The position numbers were made by a program, and so were the translations under genes. Below, piece by piece: positions 1 through 5,466 of a stretch of DNA of 5,993 nucleotides (the first letter of the stretch is position 1; every line of letters begins with the position of its first letter). The DNA comes from Candidatus Nanopelagicaceae bacterium (GTDB lineage Bacteria; Actinomycetota; Actinomycetes; Nanopelagicales; Nanopelagicaceae). The notes beneath the pieces are model-generated. The model saw only the letters and a program-made list of their open reading frames with translations, did not search any database and was not told where the DNA came from. The stretch covers positions 1 through 5,993 of the forward strand of contig CANJXW010000040.1 of NCBI GenBank assembly GCA_947478965.1, given 5' to 3'.

Positions 1-666
1 AAGAGTTTTACAGGTGAACACGGTGGCACGATCTGTACATCCTCAAATGCAAAGAAAACGATGGAGTGGGCTTTTACTCAAGGCGAGAAAATTCTCTTTC
101 TCCCAGATCAACACCTAGGTCGCAACACCGCAATTTTATCTCTCGGTTTGAGCAAGGAAGATTGCGTCCTCTGGAACCCTTGGAAGCCCATGGGTGGTTT
201 AACCATCGATGAAATTCAAAACGCAAAAGTTATTCTCTGGCGCGGTCACTGTTCGGTCCATGGAAGATTCACCGCAGAATCGGTAGCCGAAGTTCGCGAG
301 CGAGTTCCCGGAGTTCAAGTTCTCGTTCATCCAGAGTGTCAGAACGAAGTGGTCTCTTTGGCAGATGTTGTCGGAAGTACCGAAGTAATCATTAAAACAG
401 TTGAAGCTTCAGAGCCAGGCAGCAAATGGGCCATTGGCACCGAACTCAATCTCGTATCTCGGTTAGCTAAATCGAATCCAGATAAGACCGTCGTCTTCCT
501 CGATAAGACCGTCTGTTATTGCTCGACCATGAACCGTATCGATCTCCCCCACCTGGTCTGGGTCATGGAATCACTCGTCAATGGACATCTCGTAAACCAA
601 ATTAAGGTCGCCCCCGAGGTGGCGAAGTATTCGAAACTCGCTCTCGAGCGAATGCTCGCCCTATAG
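1..666 (+). CDS. nadA: Quinolinate synthase NadA, 3' part (5' end outside window)
   Basis: NadA is a cytosolic [4Fe-4S] enzyme that condenses iminoaspartate with dihydroxyacetone phosphate to make quinolinate in de novo NAD synthesis. Frame 1 is open from the first base, so the gene enters the window truncated; 221 residues are visible, and roughly the first third of a usual 340-370-residue protein is missing. The ATG at 61 is internal, because conserved NadA sequence (GGTICTSSNA) lies upstream of it. All three expected Fe-S cysteines are visible, numbered from base 1: C12 (TICTSSNA), C113 (HPEC) and C174 (CYCSTMNRI). Other family signatures are LPDQHL near residue 33, the WRGHCSVH motif near residue 80, and GTELN at 146-150, where a Glu-Asn pair is typical. 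The CxC arrangement at 172-174 resembles the long, Bacillus-type NadA rather than the E. coli type. The enzyme should be functional. No nadB or nadC is visible; they may lie upstream. Confidence 0.94.
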   Translation, partial: KSFTGEHGGTICTSSNAKKTMEWAFTQGEKILFLPDQHLGRNTAILSLGLSKEDCVLWNPWKPMGGLTIDEIQNAKVILWRGHCSVHGRFTAESVAEVRERVPGVQVLVHPECQNEVVSLADVVGSTEVIIKTVEASEPGSKWAIGTELNLVSRLAKSNPDKTVVFLDKTVCYCSTMNRIDLPHLVWVMESLVNGHLVNQIKVAPEVAKYSKLALERMLAL

Positions 667-668
667 TT

Positions 669-1208
669 ATGGGCATGACCAACGAGAAGATTCAACCTGA
701 TTCAGGCAAAAAGGGACGTCCAACCCCAAAGCGCAAAGATGTAGAAGCAACTCGAAAGATTTCTTCCCTTGCTCCAGCATCTACTAAAGCCGAAAAAGCA
801 CGTGCAAAAGAAGCAGGTCGTGCAGCTCGTATTGCACAGCGCGCTGCATACCTTCGCGGCGATGAAAATGCGTTGCCAGCGCGTGATCGTGGACCCGAGA
901 AGAGATTTGTTCGTGACTTCGTAGACTCACGCCGCTCAATCGGTGAATTTTTTCTTCCCATCATCGGCGTCGTTCTCGTTATCTCTTTAATTCCAAATAA
1001 ATTTGCAGCCACCGCAGGCATTTTAATTATGTACGGCGTTCTACTCTTCTCTGTTGTTGATGGTTATGTTCTCAGTAAGAGAATTAAGCGTGAGGTTGCT
1101 GTCCGCTTCCCAGATAAGTCACCTAAGGGGCTAGGCATGTATGCATGGTTGCGTTCAACTCAGATGCGACGCATGCGCGCACCAAAGCCTCAAATCAAAC
1201 TCAAGTAG
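669..1208 (+). CDS. DUF3043 family membrane protein
   Basis: This is a 179-residue protein of unknown function from a family that, as far as I recall, is confined to Actinomycetota. The N-terminal 70 residues are highly basic and low in complexity (KGRPTPKRKD, then an Ala/Lys/Arg-rich helix at about 38-60). The family core follows: LPARDRGPEKRFVRDFVDSRRSIGE at about 69-93. Two hydrophobic helices, about 93-109 and 113-134, are separated by a short turn, and a basic tail (RRMRAPKPQIKLK) ends the chain. The expected topology is a membrane hairpin with both charged ends in the cytoplasm. The start lies 2 nt after the nadA stop, with no clear Shine-Dalgarno, so translation probably depends on coupling to nadA. 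A second ATG two codons downstream (675) is an equally possible start. Family assignment rests on recalled motif similarity; no biochemical role can be read from the sequence. Confidence 0.86.
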   Translation: MGMTNEKIQPDSGKKGRPTPKRKDVEATRKISSLAPASTKAEKARAKEAGRAARIAQRAAYLRGDENALPARDRGPEKRFVRDFVDSRRSIGEFFLPIIGVVLVISLIPNKFAATAGILIMYGVLLFSVVDGYVLSKRIKREVAVRFPDKSPKGLGMYAWLRSTQMRRMRAPKPQIKLK

Positions 1209-1248
1209 TTAATAGAACTTCTACTCAGTAAAGAAATCTGCCACCAAA

Positions 1249-1280
1249 CTAAGGGCGCGTAAGCGGGCTCTTAGTTTCTT
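1249..1280 (+). terminator. Possible weak terminator of the nadA-DUF3043 unit
   Basis: An 8-bp stem (1249-1256 CTAAGGGC with 1267-1274 GCTCTTAG, one G-T pair) encloses a 10-nt loop and is followed by TTTCTT. It lies 40 nt after the DUF3043 stop and overlaps the 3' end of the convergent reductase gene. The T-run is short and interrupted. Read from the other strand, the hairpin is followed only by TTTGG, so it would serve the minus-strand gene less well. Confidence 0.33.
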
Positions 1281-2250
1281 GTGGGTTCTTCTCGACTACG
1301 GCAGCGAGGGCTTTATTAATTGCTGCAATAGTTGCTGGAGAAAGTTTTACTCCAGATGCCTTTGCATTCTCTTTAACTTGGGATGGCTTGGTAGCTCCCA
1401 TGATCGCACTTGAGACATTTGGGTTGGCAAGAACCCAAGCGATAGATAACTGCCCCATTGTGAGGCCGTTCTTCTCCGCGATGGGCGCTAACTTTTGAAC
1501 GGCGGTGAGAACATCATCTTTCATCCAACGAGAGATCATTCCGGCGCCGCTCTTCTTATCGGTAGCGCGCGATCCTGCGGGAACTTTCTTTCCTGGAAGA
1601 TACTTTCCTGTTAACACGCCTTGAGCCATAGGTGACCAGACAATCTGCCCAATACCTTCCTTGGCAGAGAGCGGAACAACCTCACTCTCGATAACTCTCC
1701 AGAGCGCAGAGTATTGAGGCTGACTTGAAACAAACCTTGTATACCCGCGGGCATCTTGAATTTTTAAAGCAGCAGCAATCTGCTGAGCGTTCCACTCTGA
1801 AAAACCAATGTAATGAACTTTGCCCGCGCGAATAAGATCATCAAAGGCGCTGAGTGTTTCCTCCAGCGGGGTTTCGTTATCAAAGCGATGGGCTTGGTAA
1901 AGATCGATGTGATCTGTTTGTAGACGCTTAAGCGATGCGTTGCATGATTCGATGATGTGTTTACGCGATAGCCCGCGATCGTTCTTGCCCTCACCTGTTG
2001 GCCAGTAAACTTTTGTAAATAACTCATACGATTCACGACGTACGCCTTTAAGTGCTTTCCCAAGAACGGATTCAGCTTTTGTTCCTGCATATACATCGGC
2101 GGTATCGAGAGTTGTGATTCCGACATCGAGGGCAGTTCTGACACATTTGATCGCCGCCTCAGATTCAACTTGAGAACCATGCGTGATCCAATTTCCGTAA
2201 GAAATCTCTGAAACGTACATTCCTGAACTGCCTAAGCGACGATATTCCAT
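1249..2250 (-). CDS. Aldo/keto reductase (NADPH-dependent oxidoreductase)
   Basis: A complete 333-residue cytosolic TIM-barrel oxidoreductase that should reduce aldehydes or ketones with NADPH; the physiological substrate cannot be read from the sequence. The N-terminus MEYRRLGSSGMYVSEISYG is the normal start of this group. The catalytic tetrad is intact: D49 and Y54 (LDTADVY), K80 (FTK) and H121 (QAHRFD). A C-terminal nucleotide-binding segment is present (IMGATKPSQVKEN at about 283-295). The sequences NWITHGSQVE and VYAGTKAE, plus the length, place it nearest the voltage-gated K-channel beta-subunit-like / YghZ-like aldo/keto reductases, which act as general carbonyl or short-sugar-aldehyde reductases. 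The gene stands alone, convergent with the DUF3043 gene and divergent from the B12-controlled operon, so no pathway partner is evident. No Shine-Dalgarno precedes the ATG, which suggests leaderless translation. Confidence 0.94.
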   Translation of the reverse strand: MEYRRLGSSGMYVSEISYGNWITHGSQVESEAAIKCVRTALDVGITTLDTADVYAGTKAESVLGKALKGVRRESYELFTKVYWPTGEGKNDRGLSRKHIIESCNASLKRLQTDHIDLYQAHRFDNETPLEETLSAFDDLIRAGKVHYIGFSEWNAQQIAAALKIQDARGYTRFVSSQPQYSALWRVIESEVVPLSAKEGIGQIVWSPMAQGVLTGKYLPGKKVPAGSRATDKKSGAGMISRWMKDDVLTAVQKLAPIAEKNGLTMGQLSIAWVLANPNVSSAIMGATKPSQVKENAKASGVKLSPATIAAINKALAAVVEKNPQETKSPLTRP

Positions 2251-2256
2251 GTTCGA

Positions 2257-2286
2257 AGACTAGCTACGCGCGTGGTGTATTGCCAA
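2257..2286 (-). promoter_or_regulatory. Candidate promoter for a leaderless reductase transcript
   Basis: On the minus strand, TTGGCA (2286-2281) resembles a -35 box and TAGTCT (2262-2257) fits the TANNNT form of a -10 box, with an 18-nt spacer. The -10 box ends 6 nt before the ATG at 2250, so transcription would begin at or next to the start codon. This agrees with the absence of a Shine-Dalgarno. The -10 match is modest. Confidence 0.35.
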
Positions 2287-2329
2287 CAGCGGGTAGGTAT
2301 GGTTTGGTTCACCTGCATCCAAGGATGTA

Positions 2330-2435
2330 ACAACTTAATAGGTTTTTAATAAGGGGAAGATCGGTGAAAATCCGGCGCTGTCCCGCAACCGTAAGAATGT
2401 AGAAATACGTTTAAGTCGGATTACCTTATTCAAAA
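2330..2435 (+). promoter_or_regulatory. Cobalamin (B12) riboswitch aptamer
   Basis: The conserved B12 box GCTGTCCCGCAACCGTAAG is at 2377-2395, preceded by the GGTGAAAATCCGG core at 2363-2375, where CGG (2362-2364) pairs with CCG (2372-2374). The closing element AAGTCGGATTACCT is at 2413-2426. The outer stem pairs AATAGGT (2337-2343) with ACCTTATT (2423-2430), with one bulged base. A variable hairpin AATGTA-GAAA-TACGTT (2396-2411) closes on a GNRA tetraloop. In this family the aptamer binds adenosylcobalamin or related cobamides, and the L5 loop (CCGCAA, 2383-2388) contacts a downstream L13 loop. It lies on the sense strand directly ahead of the SCO2322-like and ECF transporter genes and should repress them when B12 is abundant. 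Confidence 0.93.
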
Positions 2436-2450
2436 CTAGAAATAGACAAT

Positions 2451-2542
2451 CACCCGCCGAGGTTTGCGGGGCGTAGTCACAATGGGTGGCCATCTGCCAC
2501 CACTTGAACTACCCCGTGAGACTCTTCAACTTTGAGAGGCTC
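2451..2542 (+). promoter_or_regulatory. Riboswitch expression platform with kissing loop and RBS-sequestering hairpin
   Basis: A candidate P13 hairpin pairs CGCC (2455-2458) with GGCG (2470-2473). Its loop carries TTGCGG (2464-2469), a perfect 6-nt complement of L5 CCGCAA (2383-2388). Next comes a 6-bp hairpin GGTGGC-CATCT-GCCACC (2485-2501), with no T-run after it. A final hairpin at 2518-2542 (GAG, CTCTT / GAGAG, CTC, with one A-G mismatch) encloses the Shine-Dalgarno of the first gene. A competing helix, GGGG(cg)TAGT 2468-2477 with ACTACCCC 2508-2515, would break the kissing loop. With no terminator and a buried ribosome-binding site, control at translation is the better reading. Pairings were found by eye, not by energy calculation. 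Confidence 0.68.
2534..2539 (+). promoter_or_regulatory. Ribosome-binding site that fixes the TTG start at 2547
   Basis: GAGAGG lies 7 nt before TTG 2547. It is the clearest Shine-Dalgarno in the window and favours that start over the upstream in-frame TTG at 2532, which itself overlaps this site. It is contained in the 3' arm of the 2518-2542 hairpin. Confidence 0.7.
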
Positions 2543-2546
2543 CAAC

Positions 2547-3089
2547 TTGAAATCCAGATACAAAGTAACTCCCCTGATACTGCTTTCAATATTATTGATC
2601 GCTACCTTTACACCCAATGCAAGCGCCGCAAATAAGGGCTACCGATACTGGGGATACTTCCACGCGGCACAAGGTGCCAAAACATGGACACCGTCGATGA
2701 CGGGACCAACAGTAAATGTTGCAGACGGAGATGTTGAAGGATGGGCATTTACCTATAGCGATGACGATATTCCAGATGCATCAGCGCCTCGCCTTGCACC
2801 AGACTTCAAGCGAATCTGCGGAACAACCAAAGCTGTAGCTGGCAAGAAACGCATTGGAATCTATATCGATTTCGGTCCTTCTGCCCTACGTCCTAAGGGA
2901 GAGTCACTTCCTAAAAATGTCTCCGCATGTATCGTCACTGCCACTTCTTCACAGGGCATCGATGTCTTAGGAGCTGCAGTCAAGATTCGTGCAGAGGCGT
3001 CTGGATTTATCTGTGGAATAAATAACTATCCGGCTAAAGAATGTGGCGTTGAAATTGCAACACCACTTAAATATCGAACAAAGAAGTAA
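2547..3089 (+). CDS. Secreted SCO2322-like protein of B12-regulated ECF locus
   Basis: A 180-residue exported protein of unknown function. From TTG 2547 the chain begins MKSRYKV, then a hydrophobic stretch (about 8-22) and ASA-A at 25-28, a textbook signal peptide with cleavage after residue 27. The mature part starts ANKGYRYWGYFHA and carries GDVEGWAF (61-68), APDFKRICG (84-92) and AGKKRIGIYIDFGP (98-111). Four cysteines (91, 128, 156, 166) could form two disulphides outside the membrane. From memory, this pattern (YRYW near the N-terminus, an EGW motif, late CGI-NYP-C) matches the actinobacterial SCO2322 family, whose genes sit beside ECF transporters. Streptomyces members, as I recall, end in a membrane anchor; none is visible here, so this one may be freely secreted. 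No lipobox is present. It is the first gene after the cobalamin riboswitch and lies 11 nt before ecfT, so a role in capturing or presenting the transporter's substrate is an inference. Confidence 0.84.
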   Translation: MKSRYKVTPLILLSILLIATFTPNASAANKGYRYWGYFHAAQGAKTWTPSMTGPTVNVADGDVEGWAFTYSDDDIPDASAPRLAPDFKRICGTTKAVAGKKRIGIYIDFGPSALRPKGESLPKNVSACIVTATSSQGIDVLGAAVKIRAEASGFICGINNYPAKECGVEIATPLKYRTKK

Positions 3090-3100
3090 ATAACCTCATT

Positions 3101-3856
3101 ATGAGTTCGCAACTTCTACGGCACCCACTTACATGGTGGATCTGGTCTATGGCACTGGCGGTGGCAATCGTTCGTGCCGATAGTCCGCTTGCAGCTATTG
3201 CAGCTGTAGGAGTTGCGGCCTTGATGGTGAAGAAGTACTCGGAAGATGCACCCTGGTCACGCAGTTTCTGGTGGTCTCTCAAACTTGGCGTATTCATTAT
3301 CGCAATCCGAACGCTCATTGCAGTTCTCATTGGTGTTCCCATTCCAGGAACAACTCTTGTTACTCTTCCCATTCTTCCCCTTCCTGATTGGATAGCAGGA
3401 ATTCGAATCGGTGGCACCGTAACACTTGAGCGCCTCTCATCATCCATACATGAAGGCGTCATCATCGCCTCTGTTATCGCGCTCTTTGGGGCTGCAACAT
3501 CATTGACGAGCCCTCATCGCCTCTTGCGCGTGGCTCCAGTATTTATCTATGAAATTGGCGTATCTCTCGTGATTGCGACTTCTGTTCTTCCTCAAATGGT
3601 CACAAGTATCGGACGGATAAGAAAAGCGCATATTCTGCGCGGTGATGAAAATCCAAAGTGGCGCAAAATTGCAATTCCACTCTTGGAGGATGCGCTCTCT
3701 CGATCTCTGGACCTTGCTGCCGCAATGGATTCACGGGGTTATGGGATCTCCCGAGTTCGTTCGCGGTACAAAGCAGACCGCTGGCAAGCTCCGGACTCGC
3801 TGATCGTGGCTACTTCTCTTGCCGCAATATATTTTCTACCGCTGGTGACTCAATGA
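3101..3856 (+). CDS. ecfT: ECF transporter transmembrane component EcfT (CbiQ family)
   Basis: This is the integral membrane coupling subunit of an energy-coupling factor importer; it joins the substrate-binding S component to the ATPases. The 251-residue chain has hydrophobic segments at about 11-25, 28-43, 57-79, 117-135, 147-165 and 233-249. A long cytoplasmic coupling region lies between the last two. It contains the two short-helix motifs that dock on the ATPases: LRG at 179-181 (RKAHILRGDE) and SRG at 211-213 (LDLAAAMDSRGYG), corresponding to the Ala-Arg-Gly signatures of the family, with the alanine replaced in both. The start has no good Shine-Dalgarno, but it follows the upstream stop by 11 nt and the hydrophobic N-terminus fits. 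The stop overlaps the next start as ATGA. CbiQ proteins of cobalt systems belong to the same family, so the family alone does not decide the substrate. Confidence 0.93.
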   Translation: MSSQLLRHPLTWWIWSMALAVAIVRADSPLAAIAAVGVAALMVKKYSEDAPWSRSFWWSLKLGVFIIAIRTLIAVLIGVPIPGTTLVTLPILPLPDWIAGIRIGGTVTLERLSSSIHEGVIIASVIALFGAATSLTSPHRLLRVAPVFIYEIGVSLVIATSVLPQMVTSIGRIRKAHILRGDENPKWRKIAIPLLEDALSRSLDLAAAMDSRGYGISRVRSRYKADRWQAPDSLIVATSLAAIYFLPLVTQ

Positions 3857-5466
3857 TTACCTTTTCGAATGTTTCATTGATCTACCCAAACTCGACAAAA
3901 ACAATACTGGAAGATCTCTCCTTTACGATTTCGGAAGGGGAACTTGTTCTCGTTATTGGTTCTACGGGATCTGGAAAGTCATCTCTCTTACGATTGATAA
4001 ATGGCTTAGTGCCTCACCACACTGGTGGAATCCTCGCGGGTGATATCACAGTGGATGGACAATCCACACAACTCGTAAAACCAGGAGGCTTTGCCCATCT
4101 CATTGGAATAGTTGGACAAAACCCGATCAATGGTTTTGTGACGGATAAGGTTGAAGATGAACTCGTCTTTGGGATGGAAGCGCTCAACCTCTCCCCCGAC
4201 ATTATGCGAAAAAGAGTTGAAGAGGTTCTTGATCTCCTCGGATTAGTACACCTAAGACAGAGATCTCTTGCAACCCTGAGCGGTGGCGAACAACAACGTG
4301 TAGCAATTGGTAGTGCCCTTGTCATGCATCCAAAGATTCTCGTACTCGATGAACCAACAAGCGCCCTTGATCCGATAGCTGCGGAAGAAGTCCTCTCGAT
4401 CCTTCATCGTTTAGTTCATGACCTTAGCCTGACTGTCGTAATCGCTGAACATAAACTTGAGAGAGTAATTGGTTTTGCAGACCGCATCTTGTATATCGAA
4501 GGCAATGGAAGCGCAACGATCGATTCTCCCGAAATAATTATGAAGAACTCTGTGATCGCTCCACCCATAGTCCATCTGGCACGAGCTCTTGGTCTTTCCG
4601 ATATTGGGCTCAGTGTGAGAGATCTGCGACGAAAGACAACAGAGCTAAGACAAACCCTTCCTGATATTGAGCGCACTCAACATCAATCCGGTGCGTTGGC
4701 CATTAAGGCAGAAAATGTTGAGATTTCATATGGTCGATACCCCGCAATCAAAAACCTTTCATGTCGGATCTTTGATGGCGAAGTTGTTGCAGTCATGGGG
4801 CGAAATGGAGCAGGCAAGAGTTCCCTGCTTTCAGTTCTTGTGGGGCTGACTGAACCAACAAGCGGAAGTGTTGAAGTACGCGGTGCGCCTGCGCACTCTT
4901 TCAAAGCGGCGCAACGTAGAGAAAAGATTGGTTTTATACCGCAAGAACCAAGCGACCTTCTCTATCACCAGAGCGTTGCTAAGGAGTGCCAACAAGCCGA
5001 TCGAGATAACGGAGTTGAAAGCGGAACAACCTATGCGCTTCTAACCAGACTAGTTCAGACAATAGGTGAGGATGTCCATCCTCGGGACTTATCTGAAGGA
5101 CAAAGGTTGGCTCTGGCTTTAAGCATTGTTCTATCGGGAGATCCATCGATACTCGTTTTAGATGAACCAACCCGAGGCCTTGATTACCAATCTAAGGCGA
5201 TTTTGATAAACACTTTGCGGAACTTCTCAAGGGAACTCAGCCGTCCCGTCATTATCGCTACGCATGATGTTGAGCTCGTAGCAGAATTAGCCGATCGAGT
5301 TATTTTTCTAGCTGATGGCGAGATTGTTGCCGATGGTTCCACCCTTGATGTTCTGCTCTCGTCTCCTGCCTTTGCACCTCAAGTTTCAAAAGTGATGTCT
5401 CCAAAGCCATGGCTGAGCGTCTCTGATGTGATCGCAGCTTTGAGTAGTCAAAGAGCAGAGTCATGA
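3853..5466 (+). CDS. ecfA: ECF transporter ATPase, fused EcfA-EcfA' (two ABC domains)
   Basis: A 537-residue cytoplasmic ATPase holding two complete ABC domains, which supplies both halves of the ATPase dimer of an ECF importer. Domain 1 (about 1-230): Walker A GSTGSGKS 36-43, Q-loop Q89, signature LSGGE 142-146, Walker B ILVLDE 162-167, switch H200. Domain 2 (about 282-505): Walker A GRNGAGKS 316-323, Q364, variant signature LSEGQ 413-417, Walker B ILVLDE 433-438, H471. The linker at about 231-281 is predicted to be helical and polar. The start was set at ATG 3853, not the in-frame ATG 3658, because 3658-3852 is the out-of-frame shadow of ecfT, MITFSNVSLIYPN is a normal ABC-domain start, and ATGA overlaps the ecfT stop. 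The same overlap at the 3' end couples it to the S component. Fused ATPases are common in actinobacterial ECF systems. Confidence 0.95.
   Translation: MITFSNVSLIYPNSTKTILEDLSFTISEGELVLVIGSTGSGKSSLLRLINGLVPHHTGGILAGDITVDGQSTQLVKPGGFAHLIGIVGQNPINGFVTDKVEDELVFGMEALNLSPDIMRKRVEEVLDLLGLVHLRQRSLATLSGGEQQRVAIGSALVMHPKILVLDEPTSALDPIAAEEVLSILHRLVHDLSLTVVIAEHKLERVIGFADRILYIEGNGSATIDSPEIIMKNSVIAPPIVHLARALGLSDIGLSVRDLRRKTTELRQTLPDIERTQHQSGALAIKAENVEISYGRYPAIKNLSCRIFDGEVVAVMGRNGAGKSSLLSVLVGLTEPTSGSVEVRGAPAHSFKAAQRREKIGFIPQEPSDLLYHQSVAKECQQADRDNGVESGTTYALLTRLVQTIGEDVHPRDLSEGQRLALALSIVLSGDPSILVLDEPTRGLDYQSKAILINTLRNFSRELSRPVIIATHDVELVAELADRVIFLADGEIVADGSTLDVLLSSPAFAPQVSKVMSPKPWLSVSDVIAALSSQRAES

Noticed and set aside
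61..63. ATG 61 as the true start of nadA
   Set aside because: Conserved NadA sequence with the first Fe-S cysteine (GGTICTSSNA) lies upstream in the same frame, so the gene is cut by the window edge rather than short.
692..1021. Minus-strand ORF opposite the DUF3043 gene
   Set aside because: It is the antisense of a recognised coding sequence, with Arg/Ser-rich low-complexity translation and no family motif.
1764..2180. Second minus-strand ORF inside the aldo/keto reductase gene
   Set aside because: It is a frame shadow of a gene whose own frame has an intact catalytic tetrad and complete family length.
2485..2501. Perfect GGTGGC/GCCACC hairpin as an intrinsic terminator of the riboswitch
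   Set aside because: It is followed by ACTTGAACTACC with no T-run, so transcription termination is not supported.
2532..2546. TTG 2532 as start of the secreted protein, adding MRGSN before the signal peptide
   Set aside because: TTG 2547 has GAGAGG at 7-nt spacing and gives a compact signal peptide (MKSRYKV...). TTG 2532 has no ribosome-binding site and overlaps the one used by 2547.
3658..3852. 65 extra N-terminal codons on the ATPase from ATG 3658
   Set aside because: This segment lies wholly inside ecfT in another frame, and its translation is Cys/Ser-rich with no ABC-like sequence. The ATPase domain begins normally at 3853.
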